A stretch of 64,000 bases of DNA from Streptomyces sp. PTY087I2 (GCF_001687325.1 NZ_LZRD01000019.1:102715-166714), one strand, 5' to 3'; shown: positions 1 through 8,405, counted from the stretch's first letter. The notes: generated from the sequence alone by a model not told the origin. Numbers and translations are program-made.

Positions 1-787
1 AGGCCTGCTCACCGTCACCGCCACCGCGTCACCCGCCGCGGCCGCCCCGAACTTCAAGGCGCCCTACGCCTGCGGCCAGCAGTGGACCTACAGCCATCAC
101 TCCGCCGAGGTCAGACAGGCTCTCGACTTCGTCCGCACCGACGGCGGGGGCACGGCCGGCGCCCCGGTTCTCGCCTCGGCCGCCGGGACCGCGTACCGCT
201 ACTCGCAGCCGAGCGGCGCGGGCAACTACATCGCCGTCGAGCACGGCGGCGGCTGGAAGACGTACTACTTCCACCTCGCCGCGTTCTCCGTCGCCAACGG
301 GGCCCAGGTCGCCCAGGGCCAGCAGATCGGCACCACCGGCTCCACCGGCAACAGCTCCGGCGCGCACATCCACTACGAGCAGCTCTACAACGGCGTCGGC
401 CAGACCATCGTGATCAACGGCCAGTCTCTCGCGCCGTATCCGGGCTCGTACTACAGCAAGTACCTGACCAGCGACAACGGTTGCGGTGGCGGCGGAGGCG
501 GCAAGTACTGGGTCGACACCTTCGCCAACGCCATCGGCTACGCCGCCGCCAACACGGCGGACGCGCAGGGCGTCCTGAACGCCGGTACCAACTACGTCTA
601 CTGCAAGGTGTGGGGAGCGCGGGTCGGCACGGCGAGCCAGTTCAACCACTGGTGGCTGCGCACCGACCTCGACGTCGTGTACGCGGGCAAGAACGGCCGC
701 AACGCGTACGTCTCCGCGTACTACCTCTCCCGCTGGGGCAACGACGAGGCCCGCGACAACAACGGGACGGTGATCCCGAACTGCTGA
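1..787 (+). CDS. Secreted M23 (LytM) peptidase, 5' end outside window
   Basis: Zinc endopeptidase of the LytM/M23 family, expected to cut peptidoglycan cross-links outside the cell. The frame is open from the second base and begins inside the end of a signal peptide (ATASPAAAA, then PNFKAPY), so only the start codon and roughly the first 20 residues are missing. The LytM core covers about visible residues 30-140. It has an HxH metal motif in GAHIHYEQ and a probable first ligand pair in HHSAEVRQALD. A glycine linker (GCGGGGGG) leads to a C-terminal domain of about 90 residues ending VIPNC; its cysteines suggest an extracellular disulfide fold. I do not recognise that tail as a named domain. 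A G+C hairpin 20 bases after the stop probably terminates the transcript. Confidence 0.85.
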   Translation, partial: GLLTVTATASPAAAAPNFKAPYACGQQWTYSHHSAEVRQALDFVRTDGGGTAGAPVLASAAGTAYRYSQPSGAGNYIAVEHGGGWKTYYFHLAAFSVANGAQVAQGQQIGTTGSTGNSSGAHIHYEQLYNGVGQTIVINGQSLAPYPGSYYSKYLTSDNGCGGGGGGKYWVDTFANAIGYAAANTADAQGVLNAGTNYVYCKVWGARVGTASQFNHWWLRTDLDVVYAGKNGRNAYVSAYYLSRWGNDEARDNNGTVIPNC

Positions 788-808
788 CGCGTGGCCCCGG
801 CCCCGGCA

Positions 809-838
809 CCCCGGCACCCCGGTACCGCGGTGCCGGGG
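809..838 (+). terminator. Hairpin terminator after the M23 peptidase
   Basis: Perfect 10-bp inverted repeat CCCCGGCACC / GGTGCCGGGG with a 10-nt loop, 22 bases after the peptidase stop. No U-run follows, as is usual for streptomycete terminators. Confidence 0.5.
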
Positions 839-954
839 CTTCCTCGCAGCCTGGCGCAAAACCCGTCGATCATCGTCCGCGCGGCCTGGCACCCTGGGCG
901 TAAGGGCCCGACGGCAGCAGATCCGCGGGCAGGGCGCTGCGAAGGAGAGGCCGC

Positions 955-1842
955 ATGGCCACGGTCGTCGAACTGATCACCTACCCCGTCAAGGGCTGCG
1001 CGGGAACGTCCGTGGACAGTACGCACCTCACCCCGGCAGGGCTCGCCCATGACCGCAGTTTCATGGTCGTCAGCGTCGACGGGGTCTACCGCACCCAGCG
1101 CCGCGACCCCCGCCTCGCCCTCGTCCGGCCCACCGTCAGCGCCGACGGCAGCAGGCTCACGCTCGCCTCGGCGGAGCCGGAGCCGGAGGGCGGGCACGGG
1201 GCACTGCACCTCGACGTCACCACCTCCGCGCCCCGGCGCGACGTCGACCTGTTCGGTACGGCGTACCAGGGCATCGACCAGGGCGACGAGGCCGCCGCCT
1301 GGCTCACGGACTTCCTCGGCACCCCGAGCCGTCTGGTCCGCGTACCGCCGGAGCACGACCGGAAGACCGACGGCCTGACCCCCGGCACCTCCGGTTACGC
1401 CGACAGCAGCGCCGTCCACCTGCTCTCCCGCGCCTCCCTGACCCACCTGCACACGCGGCTGGCGGAGCGCGGCGCCCCGCCCCTGGCCATGGACCGCTTC
1501 CGCCCGAACATCGTCATCGACAGCCTCCCCGAGGGGTGCCAGGGGGAGGACAGGGCGGCGGACTGGGCGGCCGAACCCCACGCCGAGGACCGGATCCGCC
1601 GCGCGACCATCGGCGCGTCCGAACTGGGCTACACCAAGCTCGCCGTACGCTGCGCGGTCACCCTGGTCGACCAGGAGGCGGGCGCCCGGGGCGGCCCGGA
1701 ACCACTGCGGACGCTCGCGGACTACCGGCGCTTCTCGGCGGGCGGGGTGGTGTTCGGCGCGAAGTTCGCCGTGGTCCGCCCGGGGAAGCTGTCGGTGGGC
1801 GACGAGGTGGCGGTGGAGGAGTGGGGCGAGGCCGAGCGCTGA
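955..1842 (+). CDS. MOSC domain protein (MOSC_N + MOSC)
   Basis: 295-residue protein with the two-part layout of molybdenum cofactor sulfurase C-terminal-like proteins: an N-terminal beta-barrel (YPVKGCAG near residue 10) and a MOSC domain. The MOSC cysteine lies in LAVRCAVTLVD (Cys233). In this family that cysteine is thought to carry sulfur or bind a pterin-type metal cofactor; the substrate of stand-alone bacterial members is mostly unknown. The ATG is preceded by GAAGGAGAGG, a strong ribosome binding site. It is a single gene with no obvious partner. Function beyond the family name is not readable from sequence. Confidence 0.85.
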   Translation: MATVVELITYPVKGCAGTSVDSTHLTPAGLAHDRSFMVVSVDGVYRTQRRDPRLALVRPTVSADGSRLTLASAEPEPEGGHGALHLDVTTSAPRRDVDLFGTAYQGIDQGDEAAAWLTDFLGTPSRLVRVPPEHDRKTDGLTPGTSGYADSSAVHLLSRASLTHLHTRLAERGAPPLAMDRFRPNIVIDSLPEGCQGEDRAADWAAEPHAEDRIRRATIGASELGYTKLAVRCAVTLVDQEAGARGGPEPLRTLADYRRFSAGGVVFGAKFAVVRPGKLSVGDEVAVEEWGEAER

Positions 1843-1986
1843 CGCCTCTGCTCGCTTCCGTGCGGGCCGATGTGCGTATGCAGTGCGAGCCCCTCCCCGA
1901 TCACCGGGACGATCGCGTTCGGGATCGGCGGACGCCCCTTCCGGCGATCGGGTAGGGTCGCCGAATCACCAAGGGGGGAAGCGTCG

Positions 1987-2532
1987 TTGGACACGGAGAC
2001 AGAGCGCTTTTTGGCTCACCCGCGCTACTGGTTGATGTACGCGCTGCCATGGCCGGAGACGGACCCGGATGCCGATATGGCGGAGGCGGCCCACGTGATC
2101 GCGCCCCCGACCGTCCCGGTCGGACAGCGGGATCGCCTGCCCCCGGATGTGGCCGATCTCCTCGGGTTCGTCGGCGTGTACGCGAGCGAGCATCCGGACC
2201 AGCGCGTGATCTGGTTCACCGACGTCACGCGGTGGCTGGAGTGGGAGAAGGACAGCAGTTGGAGCGCGCTCGGAGTGGACTGGGAGCGCGCACTCGCACA
2301 ACTGACGCGTCCCCCCTTCCTCGGGTTGTACATGACGGTCGGCCGCCGGGCGTACCACCATCTGATCAATACGGCCGAGCGCTTCCGGGTGACGTACACC
2401 GACGGGCGCAGCGAGGTGCTGACCGACGAAGAACGCCAAGCGGTGCACGAGGCATTCGAGCACAAGCTGGACGCGGACTGGCCGGCGTACGTCCGCGACA
2501 TGGTGGCGAGCGGACACCTCACCGTCGGCTAG
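1987..2532 (+). CDS. Hypothetical protein, TTG start
   Basis: 181-residue soluble protein that I do not recognise. The frame is open further upstream, but a TTG at 1987 is preceded at the right distance by AAGGGGGGAA, and the coding character (LDTETERFLAHPRYW) begins there, so I choose it. The protein is rich in Trp, Asp and Glu, with no signal peptide or membrane segment. The pattern (short secondary-structure blocks with many aromatics) resembles small streptomycete proteins of unknown role. Convergent with the GH43 gene. Confidence 0.6.
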   Translation: MDTETERFLAHPRYWLMYALPWPETDPDADMAEAAHVIAPPTVPVGQRDRLPPDVADLLGFVGVYASEHPDQRVIWFTDVTRWLEWEKDSSWSALGVDWERALAQLTRPPFLGLYMTVGRRAYHHLINTAERFRVTYTDGRSEVLTDEERQAVHEAFEHKLDADWPAYVRDMVASGHLTVG

Positions 2533-2698
2533 GGCTTGTCCGATGAGCCGGACCCTGCCGTCCGCCGTCCCGTGGGAGCGGAGACGGCCGGGGCGGTCAG
2601 GGAGAACACGCGGGGCTGACCGGGCCGCCCGGTGTCGCCGACGGGCAGGAGGCCGCGCAGCGACGCCATCACCGTGACCAGGTCGACGACCGTACGGC

Positions 2699-3835
2699 TC
2701 ACTCGAAGAACTTCAGACTCCACCCCTTGTCGGACGTGGGCCCCGGAACATTGGCTCGCGAGTACGTCGTGTCGCCCCACCAGACGAACGTGCCCGTGTA
2801 CCAATGGCGGTTGGCCCAGGAGTACGGGGTTCCCTTCGCCACCGCGTGGTACATCGACGGGAACTTCGGGCCGGCGGGCGGGCTGGTGGCGATGTCGCCG
2901 TGCAGCAGGACGAAGGTGTGGTGCCCGGGCCCGTTCACGTACAGCGTCGGGTCCCAACCCGCCATCATCGTCGACCGGTTGGAGCCGAACAGGCAGCCGT
3001 TGGACTTGTACCAGTCCCATACGTACGTGGGATCACCGCCCTTGCGGAGGCGCAGGTCCGCCAGACAGTACTGCTCGCTCCAACTGCCGTTGGCGGAGTA
3101 CACGATGTGCAGCTGCCCGTTCGGGTCCTTGATCGCCTCGGGGCTCTCGTTGATGAACGGATTGCCGACCACCCGCTCCCAGCTCTCGCGCGGCTGCGAG
3201 ATGACGTACCGCGCGCCGGTGGGCTGGGTCGGGCTGCTCATCCGGGCGATGTAGAGGTTCTGCTCGACGTTGGTGTCGCCCGCCCACCCGGACCAGACGA
3301 ACCAGCGCTGCCCCTCGAAGGTGAACAGGGTGCCGTCGATGGCCCATTTGTCGTCGGGGAGGGCGAGTTGGGTCTCGGCCCCGTACCCGCTGTCCGGCGA
3401 GGCTGAGCTGATGACGAACATACGGTGGGCGGCCCCGACACCGGCCGTGAAGTAGATGTAGTACCGCCCGCCGTCCATCACGATCTCCGGAGCCCAGACC
3501 TCCCCGCGCCCCCGGCTGTCGGCCCAGACCTGCCGGGCGGGCGCGGTGGCAAGCCCGTCCGTGGACGACGCCTGCCGTACGACGATGCCGCCGCCGGTCG
3601 ACTGGACGCCGACGTACGTACTGCCCACCCGCAGCACGCTGGGGTCGGCCGCCCGCAGACTGGTCTGCCCCTGCGGAGTCGCCTCGCGGGCAGGCGGTGC
3701 GCCCTGGGCGGTGTCGGGCGGTGACAGGAAGAGCGTCGCGGCGAGGGCACCGACCAGCGCGAGCGCGCCGAGGGCGGACGAGCGGCGGAAGGGTCTCTTG
3801 GACTGGGGCAGGGGCTTGCGCGTGGGGTCGCTCAT
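2699..3835 (-). CDS. Secreted GH43-type glycoside hydrolase (arabinofuranosidase-like)
   Basis: 378 residues. An N-terminal basic stretch and hydrophobic segment (ALGALALVGALAATLFL, about residues 22-38) form a signal peptide or anchor. The remainder is a five-bladed beta-propeller of the GH43 type. Visible family landmarks are VWAPEIVMDGGRYYIYF (base-side blade), KWAIDGTLF and INESPEAIKD, whose Glu is the likely general acid. This arrangement resembles streptomycete exo-1,5-alpha-L-arabinofuranosidases, so the enzyme probably trims arabinan side chains of plant polysaccharide outside the cell. The ATG at 3835 was chosen because it starts the signal peptide; the frame is open upstream without coding character. 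An operator-like palindrome lies about 95 bases upstream. Confidence 0.8.
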   Translation of the reverse strand: MSDPTRKPLPQSKRPFRRSSALGALALVGALAATLFLSPPDTAQGAPPAREATPQGQTSLRAADPSVLRVGSTYVGVQSTGGGIVVRQASSTDGLATAPARQVWADSRGRGEVWAPEIVMDGGRYYIYFTAGVGAAHRMFVISSASPDSGYGAETQLALPDDKWAIDGTLFTFEGQRWFVWSGWAGDTNVEQNLYIARMSSPTQPTGARYVISQPRESWERVVGNPFINESPEAIKDPNGQLHIVYSANGSWSEQYCLADLRLRKGGDPTYVWDWYKSNGCLFGSNRSTMMAGWDPTLYVNGPGHHTFVLLHGDIATSPPAGPKFPSMYHAVAKGTPYSWANRHWYTGTFVWWGDTTYSRANVPGPTSDKGWSLKFFE

Positions 3836-3866
3836 GAGGCTCGCTCCTGGGGTGGGGGGATTCGAT

Positions 3867-3894
3867 GACGGCGGACGGCGGACGGCGGACGGCG
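3867..3894. repeat. GACGGCG heptamer tandem repeat
   Basis: Four head-to-tail copies of the 7-mer GACGGCG, followed by decayed copies, in the leader region of the GH43 gene. Simple slippage repeat; no function inferred. Confidence 0.7.
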
Positions 3895-3911
3895 ACGGCG
3901 GCGGCGGTGAC

Positions 3912-3937
3912 GATTTACATCGATAGAAGAGCGCTCT
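3912..3937 (-). promoter_or_regulatory. Candidate LacI-type operator upstream of the GH43 gene
   Basis: Contains the palindrome AGAGCGCTCT (3928-3937). Its GAGCGCTC core matches the CpG-centred operators bound by LacI-family sugar regulators such as CebR in streptomycetes. A second imperfect palindrome around TTTACATCGAT lies beside it. The position, upstream of a secreted polysaccharide-degrading enzyme, fits substrate-induced derepression. The regulator itself is not in this window. Confidence 0.4.
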
Positions 3938-4048
3938 CGCAGAATCCCGCCGGGGGCGAGACCTGTCAATGACCGGGGTGGGTCCTGAACTTGCTGCGAG
4001 ACTTCCGGCATGGACATGGGTCGCGAGTCGCGGTGGGAGAAGGACGCG

Positions 4049-4264
4049 ATGACGGTGGAGATCGTCTTCGCCCTGGTGACTGCTGCGGTCCTCGCCGCGA
4101 CGGTCTTCGCCGTCGCGCTGGCGCTCACTCTCGCCTTTGACCTGTCCGGTTCGGCGGCCAAAGGTGTACTGATCGGGGGAGCCCTGGTGGGAGCGGCGGT
4201 CGGAGTATGGCGTCTGGTAGTGGTGCTGTACCGCTTCGACGTGGAGCGTCGTAAAGGCCACTGA
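4049..4264 (+). CDS. Small two-helix membrane protein
   Basis: 71 residues with two hydrophobic segments (VFALVTAAVLAATVFAVALAL and VLIGGALVGAAVGVWRLVVVL) and a short basic C-terminus (RFDVERRKGH). The frame has an earlier ATG at 4010, but GGAGAAGGA sits four bases before the ATG at 4049, so that start is preferred. Not recognised; a small integral membrane protein of unknown function, followed after about 70 bases by a lipoprotein gene that may share its transcript. Confidence 0.6.
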   Translation: MTVEIVFALVTAAVLAATVFAVALALTLAFDLSGSAAKGVLIGGALVGAAVGVWRLVVVLYRFDVERRKGH

Positions 4265-4336
4265 CGGGGTGTGCCGACGAGGGGGACCGGACGCGCCCTG
4301 CCGCCGCCGTCCTTCATGAGAGAACAGGAGTGTGTC

Positions 4337-4813
4337 GTGCAACGTCGACGCCTCATTGCCGTGGCGGCCGCGCTCGTCGTCGCGTGCGCCTGCTCGCCGC
4401 AGAACGACGGCGGCCCGTCCGGAGGTTCGGCTGCCTCGCCCTCCGAGTCGGGCTCCGCCGGCGGCGTACGCCGGGCAGTTGAGGCCTACGTGCAGGCTCT
4501 CAACTCCCGTAGCGTCTCCGGACTGGTCTCGGTCGGAGGTGTGAAGGACGAGGAGTGGTCCCGGCAGGAGGCCGGCCAGATCCTCTCCGAACGAGGTGGA
4601 CGCGGCTTCACGGTCAAGGACGTGCAGACCCAGCAGGACATGGGGCCGGATGTCGCCTCGGTCCGCCTCTCGGCCGAGGACAAGTCGGGAAAGCCGCTGC
4701 GTGAAACCTTCACTGCCGTACGGGAGAAGAAGGCCTGGCATCTCGTTGTCTTCACGAACCAGCCTGATGGTCGGGGCAAGGAACCTTCCTCGACCGATAA
4801 GCCGTCTTCCTGA
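4337..4813 (+). CDS. Putative lipoprotein, DUF4878/NTF2-like
   Basis: 158 residues from a GTG preceded by AGGAG six bases upstream. The N-terminus (QRRRLIAVAAALVVACAC) is a lipoprotein signal; the VVAC/ACAC sequence serves as lipobox, so the mature protein would be lipid-anchored outside the membrane. A Ser/Gly-rich linker precedes an alpha+beta domain of about 100 residues starting AVEAYVQALNSRS and ending KAWHLVVF, which has the pattern of small NTF2-like / DUF4878 extracellular domains. Function unknown. Confidence 0.65.
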   Translation: MQRRRLIAVAAALVVACACSPQNDGGPSGGSAASPSESGSAGGVRRAVEAYVQALNSRSVSGLVSVGGVKDEEWSRQEAGQILSERGGRGFTVKDVQTQQDMGPDVASVRLSAEDKSGKPLRETFTAVREKKAWHLVVFTNQPDGRGKEPSSTDKPSS

Positions 4814-4858
4814 ACGCCTTGTCGTTGCCGCCGTCGGGTGATGCCTGAGCCCGGCTGT

Positions 4859-5392
4859 TCAGAACTGAAGGGCGCGGATCAGGCGTCGCGCGGTCCTGGC
4901 GTCGATCGAGCCCAGGTCCAGGAGGTCGGGGGCGTTCTCCCGTACGGATACGGAGAGGGCCCCGCCGGTGGCCTGCGGGAAGGCCTGGTCGAGCATGGTC
5001 CTGACGGTGGCGGCGTTCGCGGCCGTGCTCGGCTGTTCGGTGGTCTGCGGCACCGCGCCGAGCAGCCGGGCCAGCCGTGCCGCGTCGTCGATCCGGACGG
5101 TGCCGAGGGTGATGCGGCCTTGCTCGACCCGGAGGCCGGGGAGGTCGATCCGGTACCCCTCGCAGATCTCCCGCAGGGCGCGGGCGGCTTTGAGGGCGCG
5201 CTTGGTTCCGGTGCGGATGAGGCGGGCCAACTGCTGTGCGTCGACCGGGTCGAGAGGTGTGATCCGTACGAGGTTCCCCGCCTCGGTGTCGGCGACCCCT
5301 GCACGCAGCCCCGCTTCGCTGAGCGCGGCGCGCAGCTCCGAGGAAGGTGACGGCGGGGCCGACGGGCGTGTGTGCGTGTCGGTGTCGGTCAT
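4859..5392 (-). CDS. Hypothetical protein, last gene of a coupled trio
   Basis: 177-residue soluble protein rich in Leu, Arg and Ala helices (DAQQLARLIRTGTKRALKAA). Its ATG overlaps the stop of the upstream gene as ATGA (5389-5392), so the two are translationally coupled. I see no catalytic motif. Similar small proteins follow RsbW-like ATPase genes in streptomycetes, but no function can be assigned. Transcription order is ATPase, 117-aa protein, this gene. Confidence 0.65.
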   Translation of the reverse strand: MTDTDTHTRPSAPPSPSSELRAALSEAGLRAGVADTEAGNLVRITPLDPVDAQQLARLIRTGTKRALKAARALREICEGYRIDLPGLRVEQGRITLGTVRIDDAARLARLLGAVPQTTEQPSTAANAATVRTMLDQAFPQATGGALSVSVRENAPDLLDLGSIDARTARRLIRALQF

Positions 5393-5742
5393 GCGTGGCT
5401 CCTGGGTGGCTGGTCGTTCGGTAACAGGGGGAGGGCGGAGACCGGGTACGCCGTCCAGCGCCAGGTTCCGTCGGCGGCGGGCAGCTCGTAGGCGTAACCC
5501 TGTCCGCGACGCAGGCTGCGGATGGCGGCCTCGGCGACGCGGCGATCGCCGAGCCAGGACTTGGCCCGGTGCCGGGCGTCACGGTCGAGCCCCGGTGTCA
5601 GCCGTCGCACGGATGCGCGGAGCCAGGCCAGGGCCTGACCGGGCGCGGTGGTGAGGAGGTCGTCCGGGGGTGGCGCGGTCGGCGCGCTGTCGGTGTCCGC
5701 GTGACACCAATAGGTGCGGGGCAGGGGCCTGTTCGCGTTCAC
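5389..5742 (-). CDS. Small hypothetical protein between ATPase and 177-aa gene
   Basis: 117 residues from a GTG at 5742. The choice is supported by a GTGA overlap with the stop of the ATPase gene and an ATGA overlap with the next gene. The middle shows a helical basic segment (RDARHRAKSWLGDRRVAEAAIRSL) followed by a compact beta segment (YAYELPAADGTWRWTAYPV). Not recognised. The tight coupling on both sides implies equal dosage with its neighbours. Confidence 0.65.
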   Translation of the reverse strand: MNANRPLPRTYWCHADTDSAPTAPPPDDLLTTAPGQALAWLRASVRRLTPGLDRDARHRAKSWLGDRRVAEAAIRSLRRGQGYAYELPAADGTWRWTAYPVSALPLLPNDQPPRSHA

Positions 5743-6155
5743 GTGGCGTACGCCGGTGTCGTGGTGCGGATGTCGGCCCAGACGTCCTTGCCGTCCCGGC
5801 GCATCACTGTGCCGCACTGCGCCGCGAGCGCGGCGATCAGGAGGACCCCGCGCCCGCTCTCCTCGCTCCACTCGGGATCGCGCCGCTCGGGCGGTGCGGT
5901 GTCGGAGTCGCTGACCGTGACGCGTACGCCGTCGGGCCTGCGGCGCAGGGTGATGGTGCAGAGCGGTGAGCCGGTGTGCCGCATGACGTTGGTGAGTAAC
6001 TCGTGGGCGCAGAGCGTGGCGGCGTCGCTCAGTTCGCCCAGGTCCCAGAGGTCGAGGTGGGCGCTGACGATGCGCCGCATGATCGCGAGCGTCTCGGGGC
6101 GGGCGACGAGTTCCTGGCGGTAGTCGGGCGGGTCGGGCTCGGTGGTGGGGGCCAT
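5739..6155 (-). CDS. RsbW/SpoIIAB-like ATP-binding protein (HATPase_c)
   Basis: 138-residue GHKL ATPase domain with N-box CAHELLTNVMRH, a G1-like segment around SDSDTAPPERR and a G2 box GRGVLLIAALAAQCG. Stand-alone proteins of this size in Streptomyces resemble anti-sigma kinases (RsbW family); at WhiJ-type loci they stand next to an XRE regulator and a DUF397 protein, exactly as here. The start at 6155 has GGAGGA seven bases upstream. It is divergent from the XRE gene at 6351 across a 195-bp intergenic region, so the four genes form one regulatory neighbourhood. Confidence 0.8.
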   Translation of the reverse strand: MAPTTEPDPPDYRQELVARPETLAIMRRIVSAHLDLWDLGELSDAATLCAHELLTNVMRHTGSPLCTITLRRRPDGVRVTVSDSDTAPPERRDPEWSEESGRGVLLIAALAAQCGTVMRRDGKDVWADIRTTTPAYAT

Positions 6156-6297
6156 GGGTTCCTCCAGAACGACGTGCGTGGTGCACCTGCTGCTTCGCAT
6201 TCCGTGATCGGGCAGGTGCTTTCGGTCACGAGGAGGATGGTGCAGCGTGAAGCATCGCTTAGGCAAATATTCCTACGTGATGTCATCCGAGCGGGTG

Positions 6298-6333
6298 CAA
6301 GTTCCTGAAGTGTGTTGTGCCTGGGTGAACTTG
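6298..6333. promoter_or_regulatory. Inverted repeat in the ATPase/XRE divergent promoter
   Basis: CAAGTTC (6298-6304) and GAACTTG (6327-6333) form perfect 7-bp arms 22 bases apart, just upstream of the XRE start. The spacing puts the two arms on the same face of about three helical turns. It could be an autoregulatory operator for the XRE protein; no such pair is seen upstream of the two other XRE genes in the window. Confidence 0.35.
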
Positions 6334-6350
6334 GCCGCCAGGATGACGGC

Positions 6351-7205
6351 ATGGCTCAGAGCGACATGCCCACGATGCGGAGCCGCCGACTCGGCGGCGA
6401 ACTGCGACAGCTCCGACTGAACGCCGGCCTCAAGGTGCAGGACGCGGCGGAGGCTCTGGAGTGCGGGCAGCCGAAGATCAGCCAGATCGAGAACGGCAAG
6501 CGGGGGATCCGGCCGCTGGACCTGACGACGTTGCTCAACCTGTACGGGTTGGAGGACGAGCGCCAGCGGGCCAGTCTCAAGCGGCTGGCGAAGGAGATCC
6601 ACAAGGTCGACTGGTGGACCGGGCAGGGGCCGTTTCTCCATGACGCCCTGAAGGACTACCTGATGCTGGAGGCGGACTCCCAGGCGGTCCGCGCGTTCGA
6701 GCCGATGGTCATTCCGGGGCTGCTCCAAACCGAGGCGTACATGCGCCGTTTGTACGAGGAGGCGGTACCGGCCGACCAAGTGGAGGCGCTTGTCGATACC
6801 CGCATGAAGCGCAAGGTGTTGCTCGACAACAAGCTCGGCTTCCGGCTCCGAGCCGTGATCGACGCCCCTGCCCTGCACCGCATCGGCGGTGGACCGGACC
6901 TCGTTGCGGGGCAGTTGGCTCATCTGCTGGAAGCGGGCTCGTCGCCGAACGTCACCATTCAGGTGCTGCCGCTGAACTCTGCCCTGCCGATCGAGCAGTA
7001 CGTGTCGTTCTCCATCCTCGGGCTGCAAGCCGATCCGCCGGTGGAAGTGGTGTGGTTGGAGCACATCACCGGTGGTACGTTGCTGGAGCGGAACCCCGAT
7101 GTGCAGGCGTACGGCAAGGCATGGGACGAACTGACTGCCGCAGCGCTGTCGCCCACCGCATCCCGGCAGTACATTCGCGACCTTATCGAGGAAAGCAGAT
7201 CATGA
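6351..7205 (+). CDS. XRE-family regulator with DUF5753 (WhiJ-like)
   Basis: 284 residues. The N-terminal helix-turn-helix covers about residues 12-66 (LGGELRQLRLNAGLKVQDAAEALE, then QPKISQIENGKRG). The rest is the DUF5753 ligand/partner domain typical of streptomycete WhiJ-like regulators (FEPMVIPGLLQTEAYMR, VTIQVLPL). The ATG at 6351 was chosen for its AGGATGACGG leader. The stop overlaps the start of the DUF397 gene as ATGA. Members usually pair with DUF397 proteins and act in developmental or antibiotic control; the target is unknown here. Confidence 0.85.
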   Translation: MAQSDMPTMRSRRLGGELRQLRLNAGLKVQDAAEALECGQPKISQIENGKRGIRPLDLTTLLNLYGLEDERQRASLKRLAKEIHKVDWWTGQGPFLHDALKDYLMLEADSQAVRAFEPMVIPGLLQTEAYMRRLYEEAVPADQVEALVDTRMKRKVLLDNKLGFRLRAVIDAPALHRIGGGPDLVAGQLAHLLEAGSSPNVTIQVLPLNSALPIEQYVSFSILGLQADPPVEVVWLEHITGGTLLERNPDVQAYGKAWDELTAAALSPTASRQYIRDLIEESRS

Positions 7206-7423
7206 TCGAGGGATCGGCTCGCGTTCCGAAGACCGAGCTTGAGTGCGCGCGCTGGCACAAGAGCACGTACAGCGGGTCGAACAACAACTGCGTCGAGCAT
7301 GCCTTCCTGGCCTCCGGCCGCCACGCGGTCCGCGACAGCAAGGACCGCACCCTCGGCGCGCACACCTTCGGTCCCGAGCAGTGGCAGGCCTTCGTCGCCG
7401 CCGTTCAGGACGGCTCCCTCTAG
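7202..7423 (+). CDS. DUF397 protein (BldB-superfamily partner)
   Basis: 73 residues with the DUF397 signature: WHKSTYSGSNNNCVEHA, then AVRDSKDR and a C-terminal WQAFVAAV helix. The start overlaps the preceding stop (ATGA), so it is made with the XRE protein. DUF397 proteins commonly act as partners or toxin-like modulators of the adjacent DUF5753 regulator; direct biochemistry is limited. The first of three such genes in the window. Confidence 0.85.
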   Translation: MIEGSARVPKTELECARWHKSTYSGSNNNCVEHAFLASGRHAVRDSKDRTLGAHTFGPEQWQAFVAAVQDGSL

Positions 7424-7448
7424 GGGTCCTGCCGAGGTGGCGGTCCCC

Positions 7449-8195
7449 ATGGATGAGGTCCACGTCGTCGTCGCCCACTCCGAGCGGGTGACTCTGCGCG
7501 TCGGTGACGTGTTCCTGAAGGTGGACGCCGATCAGGCGCGTATCGACGCCGAGGTCCGGGCGATGTCGCTCGCGCCCGTCCCGACCCCGGAAGTCCTGTG
7601 GCGCAAGCCGCCCGTGCTCGCGATCGCCGCGGTCCCGGGGACGACCCTCGGCCGCCTCGGCGGACCGTCGACCGGGTCACCGGCGGCGTGGGCCGCGGCG
7701 GGTGCCGTCATCCGGAAGCTCCACGACGCGCCGCTGCCGCCCAGGTCCGGCCGGGCAGGCCGAGACATCGGCGAGCTGGCTGCGGAGCTCGACGCCGAGT
7801 GCGGGCTGCTCGTGGGGAACGGTCTTCTGCCCGCCGAGCTGGTGACCCGCAATCGCCAGGTCGCCGAGGGCGCGCTCCGGCCGTGGACTCCGGCGTTCAC
7901 GCATGGCGACCTTCAGATCGCGCACATCTTCCTCGAAGGCGACCAGGTCACCGGCATCATCGACTGGTCCGAGGCGGGCCGGGGCGATGCCCTGTACGAC
8001 CTCGCCACCTTCACGCTCGGACACGAGGAACACCTCGACGACGTCCTCGCCGGCTACGGCGGTGACGTCGACCTCGAAGTGATCGGCGCGTGGTGGGCGT
8101 TGCGCAGCCTGCTGGCCGTTCGCTGGCTGATCGAGCACGGCTTCGATCCGTTCGCGCCGGGCTGCGAGGTCGACGTACTGAGGTCCAGGATGTGA
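7449..8195 (+). CDS. Aminoglycoside phosphotransferase-family kinase
   Basis: 248-residue APH/choline-kinase fold protein. It has a catalytic-loop motif THGDLQIAHIF and a metal-binding segment IIDWSEAGRGDALYDL. The usual asparagine of HGDLxxGN is replaced by histidine, which some family members show. An ATG at 7449 preceded by GAGGTGG is preferred; a GTG at 7437 is also possible. It probably phosphorylates a small hydroxylated molecule; resistance cannot be concluded. It starts 26 bases after the DUF397 stop and may be co-transcribed. Confidence 0.75.
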   Translation: MDEVHVVVAHSERVTLRVGDVFLKVDADQARIDAEVRAMSLAPVPTPEVLWRKPPVLAIAAVPGTTLGRLGGPSTGSPAAWAAAGAVIRKLHDAPLPPRSGRAGRDIGELAAELDAECGLLVGNGLLPAELVTRNRQVAEGALRPWTPAFTHGDLQIAHIFLEGDQVTGIIDWSEAGRGDALYDLATFTLGHEEHLDDVLAGYGGDVDLEVIGAWWALRSLLAVRWLIEHGFDPFAPGCEVDVLRSRM

Positions 8196-8405
8196 GGCTG
8201 CGCGGGGCCGGCTCGCACGAAGGTGCGTCACGTACACGGACCCATGGCCTGGTTCCTCGGTGCGGCTACCACCGCCCTCACGCCGATCCTGCACTGGCGT
8301 GCCGTGCCCGCCCGGCACAGTCACACCTTCGGCTCCAGGACACCCTCGCCCGCCTCGCCACCGCCTGAACCCGCAGGGGAGCGACCATGATCGCCCGGAC
8401 AGGGC

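Noticed and set aside
8244..8390. 48-codon frame starting MAWFLGAATT in the gap after the first phosphotransferase
   Set aside because: No ribosome site or conserved motif and a Ser/Pro-rich end; may be chance.
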